NCBI GenBank assembly: GCA_934378145.1
Contig: CAKXXW010000002.1
Location: 1-64,000, forward strand
Length of the DNA stretch: 64,000 nt
From: an uncultured Eubacteriales bacterium
Lineage (GTDB): Bacteria > Bacillota > Clostridia > Oscillospirales > CAG-272
Direction: 5' to 3'
Part shown: positions 24,979 to 33,221 of the stretch, in pieces
How positions within the stretch are numbered: the stretch's first letter is position 1
How the letters are laid out: each line of letters opens with the position of its first letter
Translations under genes and position numbers: made by a program
Notes under the pieces: generated by a model
The model's input: the letters and a program-made list of their open reading frames with translations, nothing else
Databases searched by the model: none
What the model was told of the DNA's origin: nothing

Positions 24979-25826
24979 CAGACTACCCTTGAAAGAAGGT
25001 AATCGGCAAATTCCGAGAGTACATCGGGTCTCGGAATACATTCAAGCGCCCCTTTCGCGGCATCGGTCAGCCTTGCGGCATAGCTCCTCGCGTCTTCCTT
25101 TGACATAAACGAGAGTATCGTCGTCTTGCCCTCGTCCTCGTCACCGTGTTCGGCGTCGAGAAGATCGTCGGTTATCTGAAAGGCAAGTCCTATGTTCATA
25201 GCATAGCAGGACGCGGCGTCCTTCGCCTTCTCGTCGGCTCCGGCTGCGATACAGCCGAGAAGCGCCGCCGCGGAAATGAGGCCGCCCGTCTTGAGTGCGC
25301 AGAGCTTCATATATCCGTCGGCATCGGGTCTTTCATCCGAAAGGTCCATTATCTGACCTCCGACCATTCCGGCGCTTCCGGCAAATGCCGACAGAACGCA
25401 TACAGCTTCGGCTACCCCTTCGGTCGGAACCGCGGGATTTGAAGCGCAGACCCCGAAGGCGTCGGTCAGAAGTCCGTCACCGGCAAGGACCGCGGTCGCC
25501 TCACCGAATTTTTTATGACATGCGGGTCTGCCGCGCCTCATATCCGAATCATCCATACACGGCAGGTCGTCGTGTATCAGAGAATAGGTGTGTACCATTT
25601 CTATCGCACAGGCAAAGGGCAACGCCGCCTTTTCATCTCCGCCGAGTGCGCGGCAGAATTCAAGAGTCAGAAAGGGTCTGACCCTTTTCCCGCCCGACGA
25701 AAGCATATATTCTTCCGCCTCGGCAAGGGACGGACATTCAGCCTCAAGGCAGGGTATATAGCGGGTAAGCTCCGATTCGGTGAGTTTTCGCGAATGTTCG
25801 ATCGCTTCCTTAAGTTCAGTTTTCAT
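24978..25826 (-). CDS. ispA: short-chain polyprenyl diphosphate synthase (farnesyl type)
   Basis: Condenses IPP with DMAPP/GPP to farnesyl or geranylgeranyl diphosphate, the substrate of UppS. The 282 residues carry the first Asp-rich motif LIHDDLPCMDDSDMRRG with two residues between the Asp pairs (bacterial type), the second in AFQITDDLLDAEH, and GGKRVRP. Starts inside the end of xseB (11-base overlap). dxs, normally next, is absent: tlyA follows directly. Confidence 0.94.
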   Translation of the reverse strand: MKTELKEAIEHSRKLTESELTRYIPCLEAECPSLAEAEEYMLSSGGKRVRPFLTLEFCRALGGDEKAALPFACAIEMVHTYSLIHDDLPCMDDSDMRRGRPACHKKFGEATAVLAGDGLLTDAFGVCASNPAVPTEGVAEAVCVLSAFAGSAGMVGGQIMDLSDERPDADGYMKLCALKTGGLISAAALLGCIAAGADEKAKDAASCYAMNIGLAFQITDDLLDAEHGDEDEGKTTILSFMSKEDARSYAARLTDAAKGALECIPRPDVLSEFADYLLSRVV

Positions 25827-26043
25827 TGAAATCGGTCTCGGTCATAAGACCGTCCTTTCCTTCCTTCAGAAGTTTTATCTTTTTTTCGGCAGAGCCGAGG
25901 CGCTCGTTGCATATCCTCACAAGCTCCACACCCTTTTCATAGAGCTTCAGCGCCTCATCAAGCGGCGTATCGTCACGCTCGAGCTTTGCGACGGTCTTTT
26001 CAAGTTCGGCGAGCGCGGTCTCGAATTTCATATTTTCTTTCAT
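25816..26043 (-). CDS. xseB: exodeoxyribonuclease VII small subunit
   Basis: The 75-residue helical partner of XseA. MKFETALAELEKTVAKLE and DTPLDEALKLYEKGVELVR are the family hallmark. GGAGAAAAATAA ends xseA and primes this start, so the two subunits are coupled. Confidence 0.95.
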   Translation of the reverse strand: MKENMKFETALAELEKTVAKLERDDTPLDEALKLYEKGVELVRICNERLGSAEKKIKLLKEGKDGLMTETDFNEN

Positions 26044-27333
26044 TTATTTTTCTCCATAAAGTGAGGTGCCGGTCACGGTGGCTTTCGCCTCTCCGTCCGA
26101 AAACCTCACGGTGATATTTTCGTTTACCGTGAGCTTTGATGCGCTCGTAATGACATTTCCGTCGGCATCGGACACGGCTCCGTAGCCGCGCGAAAGTACC
26201 GAGAGGGGATTCAGCGAGACGAGCTTTGCCGCATATTCGCGTAGATCCGCCTTTGCGGACGAAAGTCTCAGTTTTGCAGATGCGCACAGTCTCTCCTCCG
26301 CGCGGTCGGCAAGGAGCCATCTGCTCGCCGTGATGTATTGCGGGTCGGTAAGAGTGCGCGATCCGGCAAGAGCTTCGACCGCAGCCCTGCCCGCCGCCAT
26401 GCGGGCTACCGCGGCTTTTGACATGGAGGCACACGCACCGGCAAGCGCCGCGCGGATGACGCCGGAATCCGGCACGGCAAGCTCTGCCGCAGCCGAAGGT
26501 GTCGGCGCCCGCCTGTCCGCCACGAAGTCGCATATCGTGAAATCGGTCTCGTGTCCCACCGCCGAAATGACCGGCACCTCCGAGTCCGCAACGGCTCTTG
26601 CAAGTCCCTCGTCATTGAACGCCCAGAGGTCCTCGAGAGAGCCTCCGCCGCGTCCGATGATGACCACATCGACCGACCTTGTTGACGAAAAATAGTTTAT
26701 TCCCGAAATGAGCTGAGGCACAGCCTCGCTTCCCTGCACCGCCGCAGGATAGATAACAAGCTCCGCCGACGGGCATCTTCGCCCCGCAATATTTATTATA
26801 TCGCGGACCGCGGCACCGGTCGGCGAGGTAATGACTCCGACTCTCTCCGGAAATGCCGGCAACGGTCTTTTTCTTGCCGGATCAAAGAGTCCCTCGCGCG
26901 ACAGCTTTTCCTTAAGCTGCTCGAACGCAGCGTAAAGCGCGCCGATACCGTCCGGAGATATATCGTCCGCATAAAGCTGATACTGACCGCCACCGGTATA
27001 TACCGAGACGCTTCCGCGGATAAGCACCTTCATTCCGTTCTCGGGAATAAAGCGCAGCTTCTGCGCATATGAACGGAACATCACGGCTTTTATCAGTGAG
27101 CTGTCATCCTTGACGGTAAAGTACCAATGCCCCGACGGATGCGCCTTGAAGTTCGAGATCTCGCCCCTCACATACAGCTTTTTCAGCATCGGCTGACCGT
27201 CAAGGAGCATTTTTATATATTCATTAAGCTCGGTTACCGTCAGTGCCTTTTCCGAAGAGGCGGCGGCAAAGGAGGGAGATCCCTGCGGCGTTGTCTGCCG
27301 AGAATCCCGGCTCTGCGAAAAATATGTTTTCAC
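26044..27333 (-). CDS. xseA: exodeoxyribonuclease VII large subunit
   Basis: Catalytic subunit of a single-strand-specific nuclease. The conserved OB-fold begins at about residue 32 (LTVTELNEYIKMLLDGQ), then VRGEISNFKAHPSGHWYFT, and the catalytic region VIIGRGGGSLEDLWAFND and SAVGHETDFTICDFVAD. 429 residues from the GTG at 27333, which has AAAGGA 11 bases upstream but overlaps the preceding gene by 110 bases. No ATG or GTG lies nearer the conserved start, so the exact initiation site is uncertain; a CTG just before TVTEL is the alternative. Confidence 0.92.
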   Translation of the reverse strand: MKTYFSQSRDSRQTTPQGSPSFAAASSEKALTVTELNEYIKMLLDGQPMLKKLYVRGEISNFKAHPSGHWYFTVKDDSSLIKAVMFRSYAQKLRFIPENGMKVLIRGSVSVYTGGGQYQLYADDISPDGIGALYAAFEQLKEKLSREGLFDPARKRPLPAFPERVGVITSPTGAAVRDIINIAGRRCPSAELVIYPAAVQGSEAVPQLISGINYFSSTRSVDVVIIGRGGGSLEDLWAFNDEGLARAVADSEVPVISAVGHETDFTICDFVADRRAPTPSAAAELAVPDSGVIRAALAGACASMSKAAVARMAAGRAAVEALAGSRTLTDPQYITASRWLLADRAEERLCASAKLRLSSAKADLREYAAKLVSLNPLSVLSRGYGAVSDADGNVITSASKLTVNENITVRFSDGEAKATVTGTSLYGEK

Positions 27334-28180
27334 CCTTCAGTTTTTCCTTTATATATCTGCTGCTCATAACTCCGCCGGCATAGACCACGGGGATCCCCGC
27401 ATACTCCGCACGGAGGTTTTTCGTAATATCTGATATTGTTCGGGCGACGAAGTCAAGCGTCACGGCGCTCACAAGCGCTCTGTCACCCGTATCGCGCCAG
27501 AACTTTGCGGCTATATTTTCAAGACCCGAGAGGTTGCAGTAAAGTCCGTCGACGGAAACGGCGGGCTTCGGTACCCTTCCGGTATATCCGAGCGCCGTGA
27601 GGTCAAGCTCGGGTCCCGCCGGAAAGCGCATACCCATCATAACTCCGACGCGGTCGACAGCCTGACCGGCGTTGAGATCGTTCGTTCCGCCGATAAGCTC
27701 GGGGGAAAATCCCGTATCGGTCTGCCTCACGAAAAGCACTTCTGTCGTGCCTCCCGAAACATGGAAGGCGGCAAAGTCGCCCTCGATCTCAGCCCCCGAC
27801 GAATAGTACGCCGCCATGATATGCCCGTCCTGATGCGAAAAGTCGAAAACAGGCAGTCCGCGAGCCGCGGCAAACGAGTGTGCGGCGGCGATACCGGCAA
27901 GGAAGCATGGCATATAGGAACCTTCGGCATCGCGCGGCTTTACCGAGCATCCGACGGCTATCGGCGTAAGGTCTTCATCGCGAAGGACCGCGGCAAGTCT
28001 GTCGCAAAGCTCCGGAAGATTCTTCGTATGAGCGAAGAGTGCGTCGCTCTGACGCAGACCTCTGTTGCCTTCGGCTACCGGCAGGGGGGATTTCAGGTTT
28101 GCCCGAACCCTTCCCGTTTCATCGCATACAGCCGCCGAGGTCGTATAGTTGCTCGTATCGAATCCGACAAAGCAGTTCAA
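27224..28180 (-). CDS. TsaD/Kae1-like protein (divergent paralogue)
   Basis: ASKHA-fold protein of 318 residues related to TsaD, the tRNA t6A transferase subunit. The metal motif is kept as SHQDGHIMAAY (HxxxH) and the C-terminus has VYAGGVMSSRYIKEKL. The glycine loop reads VSGGTTEVLFV where TsaD proper has SGGHTQ, and the sequence diverges elsewhere, so I call it a paralogue. It begins with TTG overlapping the nusB stop. Sitting between nusB and xseA is common for this paralogue in Clostridia, as far as I recall. Function unknown; a true tsaD should lie elsewhere. Confidence 0.75.
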   Translation of the reverse strand: MNCFVGFDTSNYTTSAAVCDETGRVRANLKSPLPVAEGNRGLRQSDALFAHTKNLPELCDRLAAVLRDEDLTPIAVGCSVKPRDAEGSYMPCFLAGIAAAHSFAAARGLPVFDFSHQDGHIMAAYYSSGAEIEGDFAAFHVSGGTTEVLFVRQTDTGFSPELIGGTNDLNAGQAVDRVGVMMGMRFPAGPELDLTALGYTGRVPKPAVSVDGLYCNLSGLENIAAKFWRDTGDRALVSAVTLDFVARTISDITKNLRAEYAGIPVVYAGGVMSSRYIKEKLKGENIFFAEPGFSADNAAGISLLCRRLFGKGTDGNRA

Positions 28181-28587
28181 TTTTTATCACCGCCGAGCGA
28201 GTCCTTCACGGCGTTAAGCACACCGTTGACGAAAGCTCTCGCCTTGTCGTCGTCATATTCCTTCACAAGCTCGAGCGCCTCGTTTATCGAGACGGGAGCG
28301 GGTATCCCTTCCATAAAAAGCATCTCGTAAACGGCAATGCGAAGCACGGTACGCGAAACGCGCGACATCCTCTCGGGCTTCCAGCCGTGCGAATGCTCCC
28401 TTATAACACCGTCGAGCTTTTCAAGGTTCTCGAGGACTCCGAAATAGACCTGCCTCACATAAAGGTCATCCTCGATATCCCTGTCCTCGGCGGCGATGTT
28501 GTAAATATCAAGTGCCTTTTCGTCGGACTTGAAGCCGCTCTCGAAAAGCAGTCCGAATACCGTCTTTCTTGCTTCTTTTCTTGTCAT
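28177..28587 (-). CDS. nusB: transcription antitermination factor NusB
   Basis: All-helical RNA-binding protein that works with NusE/S10 in rRNA antitermination. From MTRKEARKTVFGLLFESG, the chosen start, it is 136 residues; the longer frame lacks similarity upstream. RVSRTVLRIAVYEML and VSINEALELVKEYDDDKAR are the typical C-terminal motifs. First gene of the unit, about 105 bases after its promoter's expected start point. Confidence 0.95.
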   Translation of the reverse strand: MTRKEARKTVFGLLFESGFKSDEKALDIYNIAAEDRDIEDDLYVRQVYFGVLENLEKLDGVIREHSHGWKPERMSRVSRTVLRIAVYEMLFMEGIPAPVSINEALELVKEYDDDKARAFVNGVLNAVKDSLGGDKN

Positions 28588-28698
28588 AAAACTACCGTTT
28601 CTTTCGCCGTGCGAAAGTATCCTTTCCCGCCCGAAGATAATTTCCGCGAATCTCTGTCCGCCCGCATCGGGTCTGACCAAATAAATACCTATTATATT

Positions 28699-28726
28699 AT
28701 TATACTACATTACTGTCGATTGTCAA
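28699..28726 (-). promoter_or_regulatory. promoter of the nusB operon
   Basis: On the minus strand TTGACA (28726-28721) and TATAAT (28704-28699), both perfect, are separated by 16 bases. The leader to nusB is about 105 bases with no recognised structure. Confidence 0.8.
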
Positions 28727-28730
28727 GTGA

Positions 28731-28761
28731 AAAATGAATATTCAACCGAAATATTCATTTT
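28731..28761. promoter_or_regulatory. 12-base inverted repeat between divergent promoters
   Basis: Perfect arms AAAATGAATATT (28731-28742) and AATATTCATTTT (28750-28761) with a 7-base loop lie four bases from the nusB -35 box and 18 from the opposing -35 box. No T-run follows on either strand, so an operator is more likely than a terminator. Confidence 0.5.
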
Positions 28762-28779
28762 CGAGGTTTCATTTTATGC

Positions 28780-28808
28780 TTGCAATCCTTTGCTTTTTGT
28801 GGTATAGT
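28780..28808 (+). promoter_or_regulatory. promoter with extended -10
   Basis: TTGCAA (28780-28785) and TATAGT (28803-28808), 17 bases apart, with TGG directly before the -10. It lies 30 bases before the start codon at 28839 and fixes that start. Confidence 0.75.
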
Positions 28809-28838
28809 AATAATATCAATTTTTCGAGGATACCTGTA

Positions 28839-29303
28839 ATGAAAAAAAAGTTTTTCAAGAACTATATACTTCACGCCTGCGTTTACTGTACCGTTGCCGC
28901 ATTTCTGACGATGATCGTAAAGCTCATCGGCGCCGGCGAGAGCATATATGCTCCGACATTCTCGGTCGCAAGGATGACCGGGCTCCTCTGCTTCGCGCTC
29001 CTTGCCGCCCTCGCAGACAGGTTGATGCTTTCCTCCCTGCCGTCAAACTTCTTCAGATACATCATACACTTCTTCATTCAAATAATCAGCTTCACCCTGT
29101 TCATCTATCTCCCGCTCGCCGGTGAAACGGCTTACGAATCGGCTCTCGCGGGCAAGGAATACGAGGTGCCGACACTTCTCGGCGCCCTCGGCATCGGCGT
29201 ACTGATCTACGCCGTGATCTATACGCCGGTCTTCATAATCCTCGCAAAAAAGAACAAAAAAGCCAACAGCGCCAAAGATTACAAGTCGGTCTACAAAAAA
29301 TAA
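28839..29303 (+). CDS. four-helix membrane protein (DUF3021-like)
   Basis: The 154-residue protein starts MKKKFFKNYILHACVY after GAGGATACCTGTA; the longer frame would include the promoter. Four membrane helices (about 8-30, 48-66, 72-95, 118-142) with a basic tail (KKNKKANSAKDYKSVYKK) give the architecture of DUF3021 proteins, but I rely on layout and not on a firm motif. In many Firmicutes such proteins accompany LytTR regulators; none is seen here. Next downstream is the SGNH lipoprotein. Confidence 0.55.
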   Translation: MKKKFFKNYILHACVYCTVAAFLTMIVKLIGAGESIYAPTFSVARMTGLLCFALLAALADRLMLSSLPSNFFRYIIHFFIQIISFTLFIYLPLAGETAYESALAGKEYEVPTLLGALGIGVLIYAVIYTPVFIILAKKNKKANSAKDYKSVYKK

Positions 29304-29363
29304 ATCTCCCCGGAATGCACATACTGTCATTGAACGAAACCATGTGGCAGGTGCAAAGCGAAA

Positions 29364-30086
29364 ATGAAAATAAAATCATTGATATTTATCGCAGCCGCGG
29401 CAATCCTGCTCATAAGCTGTTCGGAGAAATCCTCTCCCGACAGCAATGAAAGCAGTATCGCCGCGGCTGTCCGCAGTGAAGCAAAGCTCGGTATGGAAGA
29501 TATAGTGTTTGTGGGAGATTCGAACACCTCGCATCTCGTGTATTATAAACTCGTTCCGCGGAGCCGTGTCTGGACGGGCAAGGAGGAATACCTCTCGCTC
29601 GCACCCGACACCTACCGCAGGTATATAGTTGCCGACGGTGAGGAAATGACGGTCGCGCAGGCAGCCGCGCGCGAAAAGCCACGGTGCATGGTCATCACCC
29701 TCGGCACCGACGGTGCGGCAATGCTCGACCGCGAGGGCTTCCGCCTCTCCTACGCCTCCATTATCGAATCTGTCAGAGCGGCATCTCCGGACACCGTGAT
29801 AGCCCTTCAGTCGGTCTTCCCCGTGTGCGAAGGCAGTGTGAACACCGTCTTCACCGAGCCGGCGAAGACCAACGAAAAATTCCGCGAGGTCAATATCTGG
29901 CTTTCCGAGCTGGCAAAGGAATACGGCGCCGTCTTCATAGACTCCTCTCCGGTGCTTTGCGACGATAACGGCGAACTTCGGAAGGAATACAATTCCGACC
30001 ACCTTGACGGCTACCACCTCAATCGTGCGGGGCTTTCCGCCATGCTCGGGAATGTTCTCAAAACCCTTAACGGAGAAAAACAATGA
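29364..30086 (+). CDS. SGNH-hydrolase-like lipoprotein
   Basis: The 240-residue exported protein has a signal with lipobox LLISC (Cys19). The SGNH fold is indicated by VFVGDSNTSH (Ser53 in block I), ITLGTDGAAM in place of the usual GxND, and the C-terminal DHLDGYHLNRAGL carrying the catalytic Asp/His. It probably removes or transfers an acyl group on an extracellular polymer. It overlaps the next lipoprotein gene by ATGA; such pairing with DUF4358 is known in Clostridia, often beside an O-acyltransferase, which is missing here. Confidence 0.75.
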   Translation: MKIKSLIFIAAAAILLISCSEKSSPDSNESSIAAAVRSEAKLGMEDIVFVGDSNTSHLVYYKLVPRSRVWTGKEEYLSLAPDTYRRYIVADGEEMTVAQAAAREKPRCMVITLGTDGAAMLDREGFRLSYASIIESVRAASPDTVIALQSVFPVCEGSVNTVFTEPAKTNEKFREVNIWLSELAKEYGAVFIDSSPVLCDDNGELRKEYNSDHLDGYHLNRAGLSAMLGNVLKTLNGEKQ

Positions 30087-30553
30087 AAGCATATATTATA
30101 ATACTTCTGGTACTGCTCCTGCCGCTGACGGTATGCGCTTGTGCCGGAGATTTCAGAAACGATCTCGGCTGCTCCGAGCTTGGCGAACGCCTCTCTTCGT
30201 CCGTACCGCTCGACGGAGGATATTTTATGCAGAGCGCGGGCTATATCAATTACTATTTTCCCGACTTTGAGGGAGATGCGGCGCTCTTCAAATCGGCGAG
30301 CAATTCATCCGAAAACGAATTCGGAATATTCCGTAACACGGGCAAGGCGGACGCCCGCACCCTCTGTGAGCGCTATATCGAGCGGCAGAGGTCGGAATAC
30401 CTCTCGGCGAAGGGCAACTACACCCCGCAGGAGTACGAGAAATACAAAAATGCCGCAGTCTACACCTGCGGCAATTATGTGATATTTACCATTATGACTC
30501 CGGAAGACAGCGCAAAGCTCCTTACCGAAGCCCGTGCGGCGCTCTCCGACTGA
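30083..30553 (+). CDS. DUF4358-type lipoprotein
   Basis: A 156-residue protein with an N-terminal hydrophobic signal ending TVCACAG, where Cys20 can serve as lipobox Cys. The rest resembles DUF4358: a FGIFRNTGKADA segment, a helix with ERYIERQRSEY, and the end strand NYVIFTIM. Translationally coupled to the SGNH lipoprotein, so the two probably act together on the cell surface. Its stop lies three bases from the convergent ABC ATPase stop, with no terminator between. Confidence 0.65.
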   Translation: MKAYIIILLVLLLPLTVCACAGDFRNDLGCSELGERLSSSVPLDGGYFMQSAGYINYYFPDFEGDAALFKSASNSSENEFGIFRNTGKADARTLCERYIERQRSEYLSAKGNYTPQEYEKYKNAAVYTCGNYVIFTIMTPEDSAKLLTEARAALSD

Positions 30554-30556
30554 GCA

Positions 30557-31495
30557 TCAGAGGACGCATTTTAAGAACTGCTTTGCACGGTCTGTCTTCG
30601 GATCGGCGAAGAATTCCTTCGGCGGTGCCTCCTCGACTATCTGACCGTCCGACATAAAGAGTATCCTGTCGGCGACCTCGCGGGCAAAGCCCATCTCGTG
30701 CGTTACGACGACCATGGTCATTCCCGAATCGGCAAGATCGCGCATAAGGTCAAGCACCTCTCCGACCATTTCGGGATCGAGCGCACTCGTCGGCTCGTCA
30801 AAGAGCATCACGGTGGGATTCATCGCGAGCGCTCTCACTATCGCGATCCTCTGCTTCTGACCTCCCGAGAGCCTTGAGGGATACTCGTCCTTCTTGTCAA
30901 GAAGTCCTATACGGCGAAGAAGTTCGGCGCCCTTTTCCTCGGCTTCATTTTTTGTCATGATACCGAGCTGGGTCGGAGCCAGGGTTATGTTGTTCATGAC
31001 AGTCAGGTTATTGAAAAGATTGAAATGCTGGAAGACCATGCCCATATCACGCCTTGCAAGGTTGATATTGGTACGGTTTTCCTTTTCTATACTTTTGAGG
31101 AGCGTCCGGTAAGCCTTGCCTTCATGCTTTTTCAGAAGGTCGTTCAGCTTTATGTCGGCGATAACGGCGGCATCCGATTCCTCTGCGGTCTCAGCGGGAT
31201 GCCCGGATTTTCTCTTCTCAAGCAGCTTTTTGTAGGTCTCGGAGGCTCTTATGACATCGAAGTGAAGGTAGGGGTCGGGGGCGGTGAGCAGCTTTCCCTC
31301 CATCCACACCTCGCCGTAGGTAGGCTCCTCGAGCAGATTCATACAGCGAAGGAGAGTGCTTTTTCCGCTTCCCGAGGGCCCGATCATAACGACCTTCTCC
31401 CCCTTCTTTATGTTGCAGGAAACGCCCTTGAGTACCTTCAGCTCACCGAAATATTTATATATGTTGTTTACATTTACGATGATTTCACTTTGCAT
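30557..31495 (-). CDS. polar amino acid ABC transporter, ATP-binding protein
   Basis: Energises the importer encoded by the next two genes. Walker [10 protein letters not shown] (39-47), signature LSGGQ (209-213), Walker B VMLFDEP (about 230-235) and the switch His266 are intact. Family members are about 240-250 residues; this one has 312 because about 70 residues (71-140, containing [19 protein letters not shown] and [18 protein letters not shown]) are inserted between the GKLL strand and the Q-loop (Gln156 in MVFQHFNLF). The reading frame is continuous. It overlaps the permease gene by 11 bases and is preceded by GGGGAGAAGAATC. Confidence 0.9.
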   Translation of the reverse strand: MQSEIIVNVNNIYKYFGELKVLKGVSCNIKKGEKVVMIGPSGSGKSTLLRCMNLLEEPTYGEVWMEGKLLTAPDPYLHFDVIRASETYKKLLEKRKSGHPAETAEESDAAVIADIKLNDLLKKHEGKAYRTLLKSIEKENRTNINLARRDMGMVFQHFNLFNNLTVMNNITLAPTQLGIMTKNEAEEKGAELLRRIGLLDKKDEYPSRLSGGQKQRIAIVRALAMNPTVMLFDEPTSALDPEMVGEVLDLMRDLADSGMTMVVVTHEMGFAREVADRILFMSDGQIVEEAPPKEFFADPKTDRAKQFLKCVL

Positions 31496-32234
31496 GATTC
31501 TTCTCCCCGCGATTGAGATTCTTCTCTATCAGCTTCTGTATCTGCTGAAGTCCGAGAACAAGCACAAGGTATATCGCCGCGATTATGAAAAGAGGCATAT
31601 ACATCTTCATATTCTGTGTCGTGACATACTTCTGTATCTTCGTAAGGTCGATGATGCCGACATATCCGGCGACCGAGGTCTCCTTGATGAGCGAGATAAA
31701 CTCATTGAATACGGTCGGGATAGCGCTCTTCATCGCCTGCGGCAGGACTATTTTTATAAATGTCTTTATCCACGAAAGCCCGAGGCTCCGTCCCGCTTCG
31801 GTCTGACCGTAATCTACGGAATTGATGCCTCCGCGAAGGATCTCAGCCATATACGCGCCGCTGTTTATACCGAAGGTAAGGATCGCCACGAAGATACCGT
31901 CAGTATCCTTCATACCGAAAAATCCCGCGCTGTTTATGCTCTTCAGCAACACAAAATAGCAGATGAAGAGCTGAAGGACTACCGGAGTTCCCCTTATGAC
32001 CGTGACATAGAGCTTCGCTATCTTGTCAAGCAGCCGCATAATGAAAAGCTTTTTCGGAGCTATGCGGACACAGGTAACGACGATACCTATGATAAGTCCG
32101 AGCAGGCAGGCGCCGATCGCTATTATGAGGGTGTTCCGAAGACCCTTGAGGTAAAGAAGATAGTAGTCATAGGCTATAAAACAGTCGTAAAAGTCGTTCC
32201 ACAGCCCGACAAAGAAATTGAGAAGAGCTTCCAT
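31485..32234 (-). CDS. polar amino acid ABC transporter permease
   Basis: The 249-residue permease of the HisM/GlnP type has about five or six membrane helices. The cytoplasmic coupling motif is [20 protein letters not shown], containing the EAA-loop glycine, and it matches polar amino acid permeases ([29 protein letters not shown]). Lies between the binding-protein and ATPase genes in one transcript. Confidence 0.92.
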   Translation of the reverse strand: MEALLNFFVGLWNDFYDCFIAYDYYLLYLKGLRNTLIIAIGACLLGLIIGIVVTCVRIAPKKLFIMRLLDKIAKLYVTVIRGTPVVLQLFICYFVLLKSINSAGFFGMKDTDGIFVAILTFGINSGAYMAEILRGGINSVDYGQTEAGRSLGLSWIKTFIKIVLPQAMKSAIPTVFNEFISLIKETSVAGYVGIIDLTKIQKYVTTQNMKMYMPLFIIAAIYLVLVLGLQQIQKLIEKNLNRGEKNHAK

Positions 32235-32277
32235 CGAAAAGAAATGCCTTTCTAAAACTTATTTATACATCGGAAAA

Positions 32278-32304
32278 CCGGAGGGCGCCGTCCGCGCCTT
32301 CCGG
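32278..32304 (-). terminator. intercistronic hairpin after the binding-protein gene
   Basis: The 11-base arms (32278-32288 and 32294-32304, one mismatch) form CCGGAAGGCGC/GCGCCCTCCGG on the minus strand, followed by TTTT. A partial terminator or mRNA stabiliser here would let the binding protein outnumber permease and ATPase. Confidence 0.6.
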
Positions 32305-32326
32305 ATCCCGTTTTTTTCAGATTATC

Positions 32327-33130
32327 TTATTCTTCGGGGGTTATTGCCGAATACTGATCGAACCACTTTTCGATCTGGCTCTTTCCGTCGCTGCCCTTTA
32401 CGAGAAGCTCGTCAAGTGCGGCGTTGACCTTGGCGATAAGATCGGTGTTGCCCTTCTTTGCGACGATACCGTACTGCTCGGCGTCAAGTCCTTCGATCGC
32501 TGCATATGCGAAATCGGGGTTGGAAGCTACGAGCTGAGCGGCGACCTGCGAGTCAACGATAAGGTACTTGTCGTTGTTGCCCTTCACAGCCTCGAGAGCG
32601 GCGAGGACCTCGGCAAAGTCGTTCGAGCCGGCGATCTTCCACGCATCCTTGTTCTCGGTAACGGTGATCTGGCTGGTCGTACCGGTCTGATATGTAACGC
32701 TCTTGCCCTCAAAGTTCGATACCGCGAATGCTCCGTCGACGAGAGTCGGGTTGGAGGACTTCAGGTAAACGACAGCCTGGAAGGCGTCGCCCCAATAGAA
32801 CTTCGAAAACTCAACGGCGTTTGCACGGTCGGCGTTCCAAGAGATGCCGGCGATGCCGAGGGCGTTGTCCTCATTGATACCGGCGACGATCGAATCGAAC
32901 GAGCCGTTGATAACTTTGAGCTTGTAATTGTACTTGTTTGCTATGTACTTTGCGATCTCCATATCGACACCGATGATGTCGGTCTTGCCCTTCTCGGTGA
33001 ATTCCCACGGAGCAAATCCGGCTTCGGTGTAAACGATGAGTTCCTGCTGCTGTTCACCGCAGGAAGCGAAGGCTGCCGACATGGCAAATACCATAATAAG
33101 TGCGAGTACGATGCTGAGTGCTTTTTTCAT
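32327..33130 (-). CDS. polar amino acid ABC transporter substrate-binding lipoprotein
   Basis: The 267-residue solute-binding protein starts at MKKALSIVLALIM after AAGGAGTTTTGGTT, with a lipobox AFASC (Cys24). The SBP_bac_3 fold is shown by IVYTEAGFAPWEF, GVDMEIAKYIANKY, and VTYQTGTTSQITV. Ligand not determined; the aromatic and acidic pattern fits a polar amino acid. First gene of the transporter unit, behind a perfect promoter. Confidence 0.93.
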   Translation of the reverse strand: MKKALSIVLALIMVFAMSAAFASCGEQQQELIVYTEAGFAPWEFTEKGKTDIIGVDMEIAKYIANKYNYKLKVINGSFDSIVAGINEDNALGIAGISWNADRANAVEFSKFYWGDAFQAVVYLKSSNPTLVDGAFAVSNFEGKSVTYQTGTTSQITVTENKDAWKIAGSNDFAEVLAALEAVKGNNDKYLIVDSQVAAQLVASNPDFAYAAIEGLDAEQYGIVAKKGNTDLIAKVNAALDELLVKGSDGKSQIEKWFDQYSAITPEE

Positions 33131-33173
33131 AACCAAAACTCCTTGACAAATGATTTTTTGTTTCAACGCGCAT

Positions 33174-33202
33174 ATTATAGCGCATAAAAACACACTTGTC
33201 AA
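33174..33202 (-). promoter_or_regulatory. promoter of the amino acid transporter
   Basis: On the minus strand TTGACA (33202-33197) and TATAAT (33179-33174), both perfect, 17 bases apart. It lies between the uvrA stop (33222) and the binding-protein gene; no uvrA terminator is evident. Confidence 0.85.
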
Positions 33203-33221
33203 GGGGTTTTCTGAATATTTT

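Noticed and set aside
28734..28838. 35-residue N-terminal extension of the four-helix membrane protein
   Set aside because: The extension would be encoded upstream of and within the promoter at 28780-28808; the ATG at 28839 has a good ribosome site.
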